The notes below the pieces were generated by a model. The model was not told where the DNA came from. It worked only from the letters and a program-made list of their open reading frames with translations, and did no database searches. 64,000 nt of DNA from Streptomyces sp. NBC_00459 (lineage in GTDB: Bacteria; Actinomycetota; Actinomycetes; Streptomycetales; Streptomycetaceae): NCBI RefSeq assembly GCF_036013955.1, contig NZ_CP107903.1, positions 8,432,001 through 8,496,000 on the forward strand. Direction: 5' to 3'. The position numbers were made by a program, and so were the translations under genes. This document shows positions 9,144 to 17,779 of this stretch, piece by piece; within the stretch, counting starts at the first letter, position 1; each line of letters begins with the position of its first letter.

Positions 9144-9440
9144 ATGACTTGGCACTGGACCGGTCTCGCCTTCTTCTCCCTCACGCTGCTGCCGGCCGGG
9201 CTGGCGCTGGTCACTGGCCGGATACCGCACAGGCTGCGGCACCGGCTCGCCCCCATGCGTCCACGCGGCTGGGCACTGCTCGGCCTCTATTCCGCCGCCC
9301 CTCTCAACACGATCCCGCACCTCGCCGAGGCACCGCCCGCGATCATCGTGGTGGCTACGGCCGCCGCAGCTGTCCTCGCCGCTTCGGGCTGCACCTACGC
9401 GGCCCTCGCTCCGCACCGGGCCAGAAACGCCGCCCGGTGA
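9144..9440 (+). CDS. Small hydrophobic membrane protein
   Basis: 98 residues with a first membrane helix at about 4-24 (TGLAFFSLTLLPAGLALVTG), a basic loop (IPHRLRHRLAPMRPRG) and one or two further hydrophobic segments (WALLGLYSAAPLNTIPHL; IIVVATAAAAVLAASG). An AGGAG lies about 14 bp before the ATG. The stop overlaps the GTG of the next gene, and the group nhaA to 9697 appears to be one transcription unit. Function unknown. Confidence 0.55.
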   Translation: MTWHWTGLAFFSLTLLPAGLALVTGRIPHRLRHRLAPMRPRGWALLGLYSAAPLNTIPHLAEAPPAIIVVATAAAAVLAASGCTYAALAPHRARNAAR

Positions 9441-9697
9441 CCGGCAGGCCGCGCCTCGCGTTCTCGCTCGCCGTTTGGTGGATGCTGCTCGCCCTCGTCC
9501 TGTGGTTCCTGGGCAGGGCACTTGACCAGTCCGCCTCACTCGCGCAGTGTGCCGCCTCGGCTGCCTTCTTCGTTGTCCTGGGGGAGGCCGGTGACTGGCT
9601 GCGGCGCCGGTGGGCCGACCGGATCGGGAGTCGGCACCAGCGGGCACCGGCACGCCCCCGGCCGCCCGACGAGAAGGCGCCGACCACGCACTTGTGA
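9437..9697 (+). CDS. Small membrane protein, last gene of the nhaA group
   Basis: 86 residues beginning at a GTG that overlaps the previous stop (GTGA). Two hydrophobic helices (LAFSLAVWWMLLALVLWFLG and an Ala-rich helix through AFFVVLGEAGDWL) are followed by a strongly basic, Pro-rich tail. The frame is open for a long way upstream, but this start is supported by the coupling overlap. No family recognised. Confidence 0.5.
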   Translation: MTGRPRLAFSLAVWWMLLALVLWFLGRALDQSASLAQCAASAAFFVVLGEAGDWLRRRWADRIGSRHQRAPARPRPPDEKAPTTHL

Positions 9698-10274
9698 CCA
9701 CTGCCTTCTAAAGGAGGGCGTTACCTCGTGGTGAGTGGTGCTGTGCGGGACAGCGCAACCCCCGGGACGGATCAGCTGTCTTCCTTACGGGTACCAGGTG
9801 TCCCAGGAGTAGGGCGGCAACCAAAGGGCAGGCGCTGCCTTCCGAGACGAGGCCGACGGGTGAGGTCTGTGGGTCCGTTCTGCGAGGAGGCATGCGGGAT
9901 GGCTGCACTTCATGACGGTTCAGACGGTTTCCCTGCGCACTCCGGCCGGCACGGCGAGGCTCCGGCCGAGGGCCTGCAGGCCGCTGGGGAACGTGTACAA
10001 CGTCACGCAGGACGTGGTCGAACCGCTGCTGCGCCGCGCCGACTTGTTGTCGCAGATCCTGCGGCTCGGGTACGCATGTGACCTGCGGGGGCAGGAGGTG
10101 TAGCAGACCCTGGGTGTCGGCGGCGGTTGGTCGTCGTCGACGCTGAACTCGCGTTGTGGTACTCGCCGTTCCGGGCGAGCCTGCCTGAACCCGTGATCCG
10201 TATGTGATCAGTGCCCCGTAGTCTCCACGCGACCAGGGGTTCGCGGGCTGCGCGGCCAAAACGGGGGACAGCAC
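9698..10274. other. 577-bp region without a convincing gene
   Basis: A GTG-initiated frame at 9728-10081 has a good Shine-Dalgarno (AAAGGAGG, 9-nt spacing) but low-complexity Arg/Gly/Pro content unlike any family, and short frame 9912-10103 is also unsupported. Either could be the degraded remnant of an old gene. The final ~70 bp before 10275 probably carry the promoter of the next gene. Confidence 0.35.
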
Positions 10275-11438
10275 ATGACATACAAACGTGCGGTGATACC
10301 GGCACTGATCGGAGCGGTGCTCTTCACCGCGCTCTTGTGGTGGGCGGGGGCCAGTGTGCAGGCGCTGCACCTGCAGGGCGCCGCAGACGCGCTCGGCGGC
10401 CGGGCCGCGGCCGATCTCCAGCAGTGGCTCACTCCGTGGTCGTACGACCCTCCGGACTCGGTTCGGTTCGGTGTCGGGGTGTCCGGCGGAATCGGGGAGG
10501 AGGCCGGTAGCGACGGCAGCCGTTACCTCGATCTGTACGCGACCGCGCTGCAGATCCGGTTCGCCGCGGTCTTCGCCTTCTTCGTGCCCGGTGCGCTGCT
10601 CCTGGTCCGCAGGCTGCCACCGGTGCACGGTCGGATGTTTCCCACGTTGCTTGCGACATGGGCGTGGGGTCTGGTGGCCGGGACTCTGGCGGTGACGGTC
10701 TCGGCGCCGTGGCTGATCGCTTCGCAGGGGCACGGCAGTTACCGCTTCCTGCCGCAGCTGGCGGGCGTGATCTCTTCCGGGCGGCAGATTCTGGTGGTGA
10801 CCGCGCTGGTCGCGGCGGCGGTGACGGTGTTCGCGGCGCGCATCACCGCGAAGGGCTCCGGTCCGCTGCCGCAGGAGATCGTCCCTGCGGGTGCTGCCCG
10901 TCTGGCCGCCGGTGCCGGGACTGCGGTGATCGCTCTGTCCCTGGTGGTCCTTTCGTACCAGTCGGTCGCTGCCGCTCTCCAGACGGCGTTCACCGGCGGC
11001 GGGCTGCTTGCCGAACCGGGTGACCTGCTGCGCCAGTGGCTGCTGCTCGGCGCCTGGGCGGGCCCGGCGGGCACTCCGCTCGGTGACTGGCTCCTGTACC
11101 GGGCCGCCGATGTGCTGCTGCTCGCGGTGGTGTGGTGGGCACTGCGGCGGTTGCCCGGGATGCTCACTCGGGCCACTGTCCCGGCGATGGCGGTCGGTGC
11201 CGTCTGCGCGACCGTTCTCGGGCTGCTGGCGAGTCAGGTGCTGCGGGTGGCGATGGACGGGGCGGGCATGCGCTGGGGACTGGTCTACCTGTCCGCCAGC
11301 CTCGGCGGCGGCGTTCCGGCGGCCCTGACCTGGGGCCTGGTGGCGGGAGTGACGGCTGCCGTGACGCTGCGGGTGGCCGTAAGACGCACGGTGACCGCCG
11401 ATGACACGGTTTCCGTCCAGGAGCCTGCCCGGTCGTAG
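10275..11438 (+). CDS. Polytopic membrane protein of unknown function
   Basis: 387 residues with about eight or nine hydrophobic segments (for example AVIPALIGAVLFTALLWWAG at the start and GLVAGVTAAVTLRVAV at the end). Between the first and second helices is an extracytoplasmic-looking loop of about 65 residues (QGAADALGGRAAADLQQWL, then SVRFGVGVSGGIGEEAGS). No transporter or enzyme signature could be identified. It resembles the 'integral membrane protein' family seen in Streptomyces with a conserved LxW-rich N-terminus. It stands alone between an empty region and a flavoprotein gene. Confidence 0.7.
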   Translation: MTYKRAVIPALIGAVLFTALLWWAGASVQALHLQGAADALGGRAAADLQQWLTPWSYDPPDSVRFGVGVSGGIGEEAGSDGSRYLDLYATALQIRFAAVFAFFVPGALLLVRRLPPVHGRMFPTLLATWAWGLVAGTLAVTVSAPWLIASQGHGSYRFLPQLAGVISSGRQILVVTALVAAAVTVFAARITAKGSGPLPQEIVPAGAARLAAGAGTAVIALSLVVLSYQSVAAALQTAFTGGGLLAEPGDLLRQWLLLGAWAGPAGTPLGDWLLYRAADVLLLAVVWWALRRLPGMLTRATVPAMAVGAVCATVLGLLASQVLRVAMDGAGMRWGLVYLSASLGGGVPAALTWGLVAGVTAAVTLRVAVRRTVTADDTVSVQEPARS

Positions 11439-11635
11439 TAGTGCCGCTTGGTCCTTGACCGCCCGGGTGCCGGCTCTGCGGGGGTGGGCGCACGACGCGT
11501 CGGATGCGAGGGGAAAGCACCGCGCGCCGGTGCGGCGCAGCGGGACAACGCACGCATTCCGCGAGACGCTGCCGCCGGGACGGCGCGAAGGCGCCGCCTC
11601 CCCGCCCCTGTCCGCTCATCCTCCCGGAGTCCGCC

Positions 11636-12373
11636 ATGGCAGCACAGCCCGCCTCGTCCTCTGAGGACAGTTACCGTTTCGACGACCTGCGTGCGCTCTT
11701 CATCAACTGCACGCTCAAGCCGTCTCCCCAGCTCAGCCACACCCAGGGACTCATCGACAAGAGCCGGGCGATCATGGAGGCGCGTGGAGTGACCACGGAC
11801 GAGATCCGTGCCGTCGACCACGACATCGCCCCCGGCGTCTACCCGGACATGACCGAGCACGGCTTCGCCACCGACGCCTGGCCCGCACTGTACGAGCAGG
11901 TGATGGCCGCGGACATCCTGGTGCTGGCCGGACCGATCTGGCTGGGCGACAACAGCTCCGTCACCAAACACGTTATCGAGCGGCTCTACAGCTGCTCCAG
12001 CCTCCTCAACTCCCAAGGCCAGTACGCCTATTACGGGCGGGTCGGCGGGTGTCTGATCACCGGCAACGAGGATGGTGTGAAGCACTGTGCCATGAATGTC
12101 CTCTACAGCCTCCAGCACCTCGGCTACACCATCCCACCGCAGGCCGACGCGGGCTGGATCGGCCCTGCGGGGCCTGGTCCGTCGTACCTGGACCCTGGCT
12201 CCGGGGGCCCGGAGAACGACTTCACCAATCGAAACACCAGCTTCATGACCTGGAACCTGATGCACCTGGCGGCCCTGCTCAAGCGCGCCGGAGGAGTTCC
12301 CGCCCACGGCAACCAGCGCACGGAGTGGGACGCCGGCTGCCGGCCGGGGGCGGACAACCCCGAGCACCGCTGA
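11636..12373 (+). CDS. NADPH-dependent FMN reductase / flavodoxin-like protein
   Basis: 245 residues. The fold order is flavodoxin-like: RALFINCTLKPSPQLSHTQG gives the first strand and phosphate-binding loop, AADILVLAGPIWLGDNSSVT the second flavin loop, and GRVGGCLITGNEDGVKHC the third. It should bind FMN and reduce a quinone, metal or other acceptor with NAD(P)H. The ATG at 11636 sits just after CGGAG; a longer frame exists upstream but has shadow-like composition. It is monocistronic between a membrane protein and a DM13 gene. Confidence 0.8.
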   Translation: MAAQPASSSEDSYRFDDLRALFINCTLKPSPQLSHTQGLIDKSRAIMEARGVTTDEIRAVDHDIAPGVYPDMTEHGFATDAWPALYEQVMAADILVLAGPIWLGDNSSVTKHVIERLYSCSSLLNSQGQYAYYGRVGGCLITGNEDGVKHCAMNVLYSLQHLGYTIPPQADAGWIGPAGPGPSYLDPGSGGPENDFTNRNTSFMTWNLMHLAALLKRAGGVPAHGNQRTEWDAGCRPGADNPEHR

Positions 12374-12555
12374 GCCAAACCCGGCACCCGTCCCGTATGC
12401 CGCCCGTCGCGAGTCGAACTCCGTCGGTACCTCGACTGCTCCCAGCCGTGCGCGACGGTGCGGCGTAAGGATTCCGTCATCACCTGAGGGGTACGGGACG
12501 GCTGCCCGTCTCCGTTGAATGGAAGACAAGCGAACTCCGAGGAGACGGGGCAGGG

Positions 12556-13125
12556 ATGGGGCGCGTGCGGAAGGTACTGACCGGGCCGTTGGCCATCGCG
12601 GTGCTGGTGGTGGCGGTCGCCGGGGTCGGCTTCGGGCTGTACTGGTTCCAGCCGTGGAAGCTGTGGCAGGACGAGACCGTCGAGGAAGCCCTGCCGGGGG
12701 TGGTGGAGACTTCCGTGCCTCCTGCCGCGGCGCCCTCGGCCGAACCCTCCGTGCAGCCTTCGGCCGCCGGCCCGCGGACGCTGGCGAGTGGTGAGCTGAT
12801 CAGCCACGAGCACGCGACATCGGGAACGGTGAAGCTCGTACGGCTGGCCGACGGCTCCCATGTGGTCCGGTTGGAGAACCTCGACACCAGCAACGGGCCG
12901 GACCTGCGCGTCTGGCTGACCGACGCACCGGTGAAGGAGGGGCAGGCCGGGTGGCATGTCTTCGACGACGGGAAGTACGTCAGCCTCGGCAGGCTCAAAG
13001 GCAACAAGGGAAGCCAGAACTACGCCCTGCCCAGGGAAGTCGATCCGTCGAGCTACAGCAGCGTGAGCATCTGGTGCGACCGTTTCGACGTGTCGTTCGG
13101 CGCCGCGCAACTCGCCCGCGTCTGA
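12556..13125 (+). CDS. Membrane-anchored DM13-domain protein
   Basis: 189 residues. One N-terminal membrane helix or signal anchor (about 9-33, ending GLYWFQPWKLW), a Pro/Ala/Ser linker (about 50-75), then a DM13 domain (about 78-189). Its typical core is visible: GTVKLVRLADGSHVVRLENL, then TSNGPDLRVWLTD, GKYVSLGRLKGNKGSQNY and VSIWCDRFDVSFGAA, with the conserved Cys in IWCDRF. DM13 domains are proposed cell-surface redox or electron-transfer modules. It probably acts outside the cytoplasmic membrane. A GGGCAGGG lies before the ATG. Confidence 0.85.
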   Translation: MGRVRKVLTGPLAIAVLVVAVAGVGFGLYWFQPWKLWQDETVEEALPGVVETSVPPAAAPSAEPSVQPSAAGPRTLASGELISHEHATSGTVKLVRLADGSHVVRLENLDTSNGPDLRVWLTDAPVKEGQAGWHVFDDGKYVSLGRLKGNKGSQNYALPREVDPSSYSSVSIWCDRFDVSFGAAQLARV

Positions 13126-13302
13126 CAGCGCTGCGCCCAGCGCGTCGACGTGGTCCGCGTGGCCAACCGCGCCGGACCGCCCACCGCGACCATGCGCGCG
13201 GTCGCCGCCGAGCCGGCGTGTCGCTGCGCATGGTGATACCCCGCCGTCATCGCGCTCGCATCGACGCTCTGCTCGCCGAAACCGCGTCCCCGGAGACGAG
13301 TG

Positions 13303-13404
13303 TGGCTTCGTAGGTGACGGTGGACTCCACTTGTAGGTCAGTTCTGACTCCACCCGGTGCCTGGGGGACCTGATTTGTAGGTGAGAAAATGACTCCATCT
13401 GGTG
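13303..13404 (+). repeat. Remnant IS21-type end: three tandem imperfect terminal repeats
   Basis: Three spaced copies of a TAGGT...GACTCCA motif start at 13311, 13334 and 13378 (TAGGTGACGGTGGACTCCAC, TAGGTCAGTTCTGACTCCAC, TAGGTGAGAAAATGACTCCA). Multiple terminal repeats of this kind are typical of IS21-family ends. The first 28 bp (13303-13330) recur inverted at 30454-30481 with one mismatch. A decayed istA fragment lies 0.5 kb to the right. Confidence 0.6.
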
Positions 13405-13510
13405 GCGCCGCTGCGGCGGGTTCAGGTGTTCGAGGGCGCTATGTTCAGGACCTGTTTTCGTGGGAACACGGATGCGACGAGCGCTGTGGTTCTGCGGCCT
13501 GGGAGGACAC

Positions 13511-13867
13511 ATGCAGGCGAAACCGAGCACGGCCGAATTGATCGCCTTCGTGAGTGCTCGGCTGGCAGAGACCGCAGTCCAGGCCGAGTTGTTCCACGAG
13601 CTGGCCTGCACTGCCGTCGCCTCGGGCGAGCCGGGACCGCGCACTGCCGTGCTCGAAGGCTGCGCCTGTCCCGTCCCGAGGCAAATGCTTGACCGGGCCC
13701 TTGCGCTCCGGTCGGAGTTGGACGACTGCGAACGACGGATCCGCTGCCAGGACCCGCGGGACCCGAAGTGGCCGCTGGACCCTGTCTTCGCCGAACAGAC
13801 TCTCCGCGTCCTTGCCCTGCCCTTCGAACTGCACCACCAGTGGCAGGACGCGTGGCTTCCCGGATGA
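13511..13867 (+). CDS. DUF6221-family protein
   Basis: 118 residues, starting at an ATG with a perfect upstream GGAGG. The N-terminal helix (ELIAFVSARLAETAVQAELF) and the closing segment (QTLRVLALPFELHHQWQDAW) fit the small actinobacterial DUF6221 family, whose members begin with a LxxFLxARLxE helix and end with LRxLALPYxxHPxYxxxW. The CACPVPRQM region in the middle is unusual. Function is unknown. It lies inside IS21 debris (terminal repeats to its left, an istA fragment on the opposite strand to its right), so it may be passenger DNA. Confidence 0.6.
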   Translation: MQAKPSTAELIAFVSARLAETAVQAELFHELACTAVASGEPGPRTAVLEGCACPVPRQMLDRALALRSELDDCERRIRCQDPRDPKWPLDPVFAEQTLRVLALPFELHHQWQDAWLPG

Positions 13868-13869
13868 CG

Positions 13870-14215
13870 TCAACGCCTCCCGGCCGGCCGGAAGGGCACC
13901 GAGCACTCCCGTAGGACGGCGCCGTCTTCGTCAGCCCGCGGCGACCGCGGCGGCCTGGGGTCGGGCGGCAGCGCTGCCAGACGCCGCTCGGTCATCGAGG
14001 TCACCGTCGCCCCGCCGTCCACCCGGCGGCGCGGGGTGTCCTGGTCGGCCTCGCCCCACTTGCGGGCCTCCAGGGCGACCGCGTCGGCGGTCAGCGCTCC
14101 GGCCCGCAGCGCGGTCGCGATCCCGGCGACCACGTGCTCATGGACCATGCGCCGGTGCAGCAGCAGGACGGAGATGAGCGCCCGGGTGCCCTCCGCGTCG
14201 CCGTGGGCGGTGCAG
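13870..14215 (-). pseudogene. IS21-family transposase (istA) C-terminal remnant
   Basis: The minus strand reads like the C-terminus of actinobacterial IS21 transposases: GTRALISVLLLHRRMVHEHV, then AGIATALRAGALTADAVALE, then VTSMTERRLAALPPDPRP. The frame decays before a normal end and the N-terminal DDE domain is missing. With the terminal repeats at 13311-13404 it marks an old, eroded IS21 insertion. Confidence 0.55.
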
Positions 14216-14583
14216 GCCGCCCAGCAGCGGGTCGGCGATCTGCGTACGCAGCTGGCTCGGGCGGAGGAGTTCGCGACCACGCTGGCGCAACGCCTGACGA
14301 GCGCTCCCGCCCCCTGACGCAGGCTTGCGGGCCGTAGGGAGGCCGCTACAGTCGGCGAGTGAAGATCTGCCTGCTGACCTGCGACGACCTGCCCGTAGTG
14401 CGCGACGGCCCGGCCGGAGTATCGACTCGTGAGCCGGACATCGACTTCGGGGAAGCAGGCGACCGGCTGCGGAGACGCCGGCGGCTCAACCGCCTCGGCC
14501 ACGTCGCCACACGGCGTCGGCCGTTCCACGTGGCGCCGCCGACCAGAGACGACCCATGACCGCGCCGTCCATCGCACTCCCTG
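14216..14583. other. Region with gene fragments only
   Basis: On the plus strand, about 14205-14317 reads as the end of a helical protein (AVQAAQQRVGDLRTQLARAE to a stop at 14317), with no start. A GTG-initiated frame at 14359-14559 begins plausibly (KICLLTCDDLPVV) but quickly becomes Arg-rich and is not recognisable. Both look like debris at the edge of the IS21 remnant. Confidence 0.35.
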
Positions 14584-15927
14584 TCACCAGCTGGTCAGGA
14601 GCAGGTGATTGAGGAGCAGGGCGAGGGCGGCCTGTGCGGTGAGCCAGGCGCGGGGCCGGGTGAGGAACGCGCAGGCCGGGAGCAGCCACATGACGAAGGG
14701 CAGCCAGATGCGTTCGGTCTCCGCCTTGCTCATGCCGGAGAGGTCTGCGGCGAGCAGGGCGAGCAGCGCGGCGAACACGATCAGGGCGAGACGTGGTTCG
14801 GCGGAGGGGCCGGGGGCGCCGAGGCAGGTGCGGAGACCCTTGCGGACGGGAGCCGCGCCGGCTCGCCGCAGGCCCGCGACCGTGGCCGGGCCCACGATCA
14901 GTGCCGTGCAGGCGAGGTTCGCCCATACCCAGTAGCCGTACGGCCGGACCCCGCCCGCGCCTTCGTGGTAGCGGGTGACCAGCAGGCGGTACGCCTCCCA
15001 CCAGTCGAAGCCGAGCAGCGTGAACGCCAGCGGCACGACGGCGAGTCCGGCGATGACGTAGGGGAGGGGGCGCAGGCGTCCGGTGCCGAGCAGCAGGACG
15101 GCGCCGGCGATCATGGCGAACAGGGTGAGTCCGTAGGAGAGATAGCAGGTGAGGCCGAAGAGGAGCCCCGCCGCGAAACCGGCCGTCCTCGGCCGGCGTC
15201 CCGTGACCGCGAGGGCGAGGAGCGCGACGGCCCAGGCGGCGACCGCCGCGAAGTACCCGTCGGCGGAGGTGCCCATCCAGACGGCGGCCGGGGCCAGGAC
15301 GAGGAAGGGTGCCGCCCGCCGGGCGAGGGCCTCACCGGCGAGCGTGCGCACGGTCACCAGCACCGCCGCGCCCGCCGTCGCGCCGGTGACGATGCACCAC
15401 ACCCCGGCCCAGCCGCCGCCTCCGAGTCCGATCCGGTCGAGCAGGACGAAGGTGAGGGGAGCCGCCGGAGGGTGCCCGGCCACGTGCGCGGGCCAGTTGT
15501 CCGGTGAGTGGAGCAGGATGTGGTGGGTGAAGTCCCGCAGGGTGGCGGGGATGTCGTGGAAGCGGTCGATGACGCGGAGATACTCGTTCCGGGCCGTGAG
15601 CTGTCCGGCGATGCCGCGCTGCCAGCCGTCGACCAGCGCGAGCGAGAACGTCCAGGCCATGGCGGTGCCCCAGACGGCGCCGAGCAGCGCGCGCCACGGC
15701 AGCCGGGCGGCGAGGCGCGGCCCGTACGCCACGACGGCGAACGCCACCGCGAGGGCGGCCGGGGTGCCGGGACCGATGTGTGGCAGCCAGTTGGCGGCCA
15801 GCGGCGGCCAGTTCACCCGTAGGGTGCCGTGGTCGCGCTGGATGGCGGTGCCGACCAGGACGGCCGTCACGACGAGCAGGGCTGCGGCCAGCACAGCGCC
15901 CAGGTCACGGAGGAGATCGCGGTTCAC
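14584..15927 (-). CDS. Polytopic membrane protein, GT-C glycosyltransferase-like
   Basis: 447 residues with about 11 hydrophobic segments. After the first helix there is a long extracytoplasmic loop (NWPPLAANWLPHIGPG) and a second loop rich in polar residues (RVIDRFHDIPATLRDFTHHI, then SPDNWPAHVAGHPPAAPLTF); the layout resembles GT-C-type polyprenyl-phosphate-sugar transferases. A clear catalytic Asp motif was not pinned down, so the enzymatic role is inferred. Its neighbours include a GT2, a TIGR04282-type enzyme, a methyltransferase and an epimerase, which supports a role in surface glycan assembly. Confidence 0.65.
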   Translation of the reverse strand: MNRDLLRDLGAVLAAALLVVTAVLVGTAIQRDHGTLRVNWPPLAANWLPHIGPGTPAALAVAFAVVAYGPRLAARLPWRALLGAVWGTAMAWTFSLALVDGWQRGIAGQLTARNEYLRVIDRFHDIPATLRDFTHHILLHSPDNWPAHVAGHPPAAPLTFVLLDRIGLGGGGWAGVWCIVTGATAGAAVLVTVRTLAGEALARRAAPFLVLAPAAVWMGTSADGYFAAVAAWAVALLALAVTGRRPRTAGFAAGLLFGLTCYLSYGLTLFAMIAGAVLLLGTGRLRPLPYVIAGLAVVPLAFTLLGFDWWEAYRLLVTRYHEGAGGVRPYGYWVWANLACTALIVGPATVAGLRRAGAAPVRKGLRTCLGAPGPSAEPRLALIVFAALLALLAADLSGMSKAETERIWLPFVMWLLPACAFLTRPRAWLTAQAALALLLNHLLLTSW

Positions 15928-16040
15928 ACCGGAACGCTAGGGCGGGGCGGGCCGGATGCCGTCCCGGCGGGCCCGGACGTCAGCGTTTCGTCATGAGTCG
16001 TGGACCCCGAATCCGGGCCCGTGCGGCCTACGGTCGGGAC

Positions 16041-17285
16041 ATGCGCGATCTGTTGCTCCCCTCTTCTCCCGGTTTCTGGCGCAGTCCCGTGCGTGGACCC
16101 TGGTTCACCTCGGTGCTCGGGGTGGTGCTGCTCGGCGGGATCACCGTGCTGTTCGTGACGGGTCTGCTGTCGTACGCCGCCTACAACCCGGGGCTGTCGC
16201 CGGTGAACGACAAGACCCCGGACAAGGGACTGCTCGGGTTCTACCTCTTCGCCTGGCCGACCGACCCGCACTGGCTGTACCGGCTCACGCAGGGCGTGCA
16301 CGTGACGCTCGGCATCACGCTGATCCCCGTACTGCTGGCGAAGCTGTGGTCGGTCGTACCGAAGCTGTTCGCGCTGCCGCCCGCGCGGTCCCTCGCCCAC
16401 GCGCTGGAGCGGATCTCGCTGCTCCTGCTCGTCGGGGGTGCGTTGTTCGAGTTCACCACAGGCGTGCTGAACGTCCAGCTCGACTACGTCTTTCCCGGCT
16501 CCTTCTATCCGCTGCACTTCTACGGGGCCTGGGTGTTCTTCGCCGCGTTCGTGACGCACGCGGTGCTGCGGGTGCCCGCGGCGCTGCGCAACCTGCGGCA
16601 CATGAGAGAGCAACACCGACCGGAAGAAGGGGAGTTGGTGTCACCGGACCCTGTCCTGCCCACCGTCTCGCGGCGCGGTGCTCTCGGCTTCGTCGGCGGT
16701 GGGTCGCTGCTCCTGTTCGCCACGACGGCGGGGCGGAGTTTCGACGGGCCCCTGCGGGAGACGGCCGTACTCGCGCCGCACGGCGGTCCCGAACCGGGCT
16801 CCGGGCCCGGCGGCTTCCAGATCAACAAGACGGCCGCGTCGCGCGGGATCAGCGCGATGGAGACGAGCGAGGAGGCGTGGCGGCTGGTCGTGGAGGGACA
16901 CGGCCGTACGGTCCGCCTCAGCCGGACCGATCTGCTGCGGCTCCCGCTGCACAGCGCCGCGTTGCCCATCGCCTGTGTGGAGGGCTGGTCGACCTCCGAC
17001 CAGTGGTGGCGAGGCGTACGGCTGCGGGACCTGGCGGCGCTCGTCGGGTACGAGGCGGATGCGGCGCCCGATGTTCTCGTGGAGTCCCTCCAGCGGCACG
17101 GGGCGTTCCGCCGGGCCGCCCTGCGCGACAACCAGGTGCGCGACGAGCGTTCCCTGCTCGCCCTGTTCGTCAACGGCGAGCCCCTGACCCCCGACCACGG
17201 CTACCCGGCGCGGGTCATCGTCCCCGCGGCGCCCGGTGTGCTCAACACCAAGTGGGTGGCCCGGATGACCTTCGGAGACCTGTGA
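16041..17285 (+). CDS. Cytochrome b561-like / molybdopterin-dependent oxidoreductase fusion
   Basis: 414 residues. The N-terminal ~190 residues form four membrane helices with spaced histidines (THAVLRVP; SFYPLHFYGAWVFFAAFVTH), as in di-haem cytochrome b domains. A twin-Arg-like TVSRRGALGFVGGGSLLLF segment follows, and the C-terminal half (about 270-414) is a sulfite-oxidase-type molybdopterin domain with the candidate Mo-ligand Cys in PIACVEGWSTSDQWW and the PARVIVPAAPGVLNTKWV core. It probably passes electrons between the membrane and an external substrate. ATG 16041 is chosen; a start near 15993 is possible. The stop overlaps the next ATG. Confidence 0.85.
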   Translation: MRDLLLPSSPGFWRSPVRGPWFTSVLGVVLLGGITVLFVTGLLSYAAYNPGLSPVNDKTPDKGLLGFYLFAWPTDPHWLYRLTQGVHVTLGITLIPVLLAKLWSVVPKLFALPPARSLAHALERISLLLLVGGALFEFTTGVLNVQLDYVFPGSFYPLHFYGAWVFFAAFVTHAVLRVPAALRNLRHMREQHRPEEGELVSPDPVLPTVSRRGALGFVGGGSLLLFATTAGRSFDGPLRETAVLAPHGGPEPGSGPGGFQINKTAASRGISAMETSEEAWRLVVEGHGRTVRLSRTDLLRLPLHSAALPIACVEGWSTSDQWWRGVRLRDLAALVGYEADAAPDVLVESLQRHGAFRRAALRDNQVRDERSLLALFVNGEPLTPDHGYPARVIVPAAPGVLNTKWVARMTFGDL

Positions 17286-17779
17286 TGCGACTGCCCTTGA
17301 CGCGCCGGCACGTGGGAAGTCCTCTGCAACTCCTGTTGCTCGGCTGTTCGTTCGCGCTCGCCGGGTACGCGGGCGTGCGGCTGCTCGCGGACGACTGGTT
17401 CGCGGTGGCGCTGTGGTTCGTGGGCGCGGCGGTCGTGCACGACCTGGTGCTGGTGCCGCTGTACGCCGGGGTGGACCGGGCGCTGGTACGGGTGCTCGGC
17501 GGGGCCGGCCGCCGGGAGTGGACGGTCTTCGTCCGCGTCCCGGCAGCACTCTCCGGACTTCTGCTGATGGTGTGGTTCCCGCTGATCAGCGGGCGGGTGG
17601 CGGACTCCTACCGGTCCGCCACCCGCCTTCCCGGCGACAGGTTCCTGTCCCGCTGGCTGCTGATCACGGCGGTGCTGTTCGCAGGCTCGGCGGTGTTGCT
17701 CGTGCTGAAGTCGCTGAAGTCACTGAAGTCGCCGCGGTTGCGCAGAGCGACGAAGGAGCGGCCTTCGGCCGTCCACTGA
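17285..17779 (+). CDS. Small membrane protein coupled to the molybdo-oxidoreductase
   Basis: 164 residues with four hydrophobic segments (for example PLQLLLLGCSFALAGYAGVR; FAVALWFVGAAVVHDLVLVP; AALSGLLLMVWFPLISGRVA; WLLITAVLFAGSAVLLVL), so probably a membrane subunit or assembly partner of the upstream oxidoreductase, with which its start overlaps (TGATG). The tail contains a three-unit repeat, LKSLKSLKS, and the last 172 bp overlap the 3' end of the opposite-strand methyltransferase gene. No named family recognised. Confidence 0.65.
   Translation: MRLPLTRRHVGSPLQLLLLGCSFALAGYAGVRLLADDWFAVALWFVGAAVVHDLVLVPLYAGVDRALVRVLGGAGRREWTVFVRVPAALSGLLLMVWFPLISGRVADSYRSATRLPGDRFLSRWLLITAVLFAGSAVLLVLKSLKSLKSPRLRRATKERPSAVH

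Noticed and set aside
9728..10081. 117-codon frame with a good Shine-Dalgarno
   Set aside because: Protein text is Arg/Gly-rich with no family features; kept only as a possible degraded gene.
9708..10733. 341-codon minus-strand frame
   Set aside because: Low-complexity Arg/Pro/Gln composition and overlap with the start of the real membrane protein gene at 10275.
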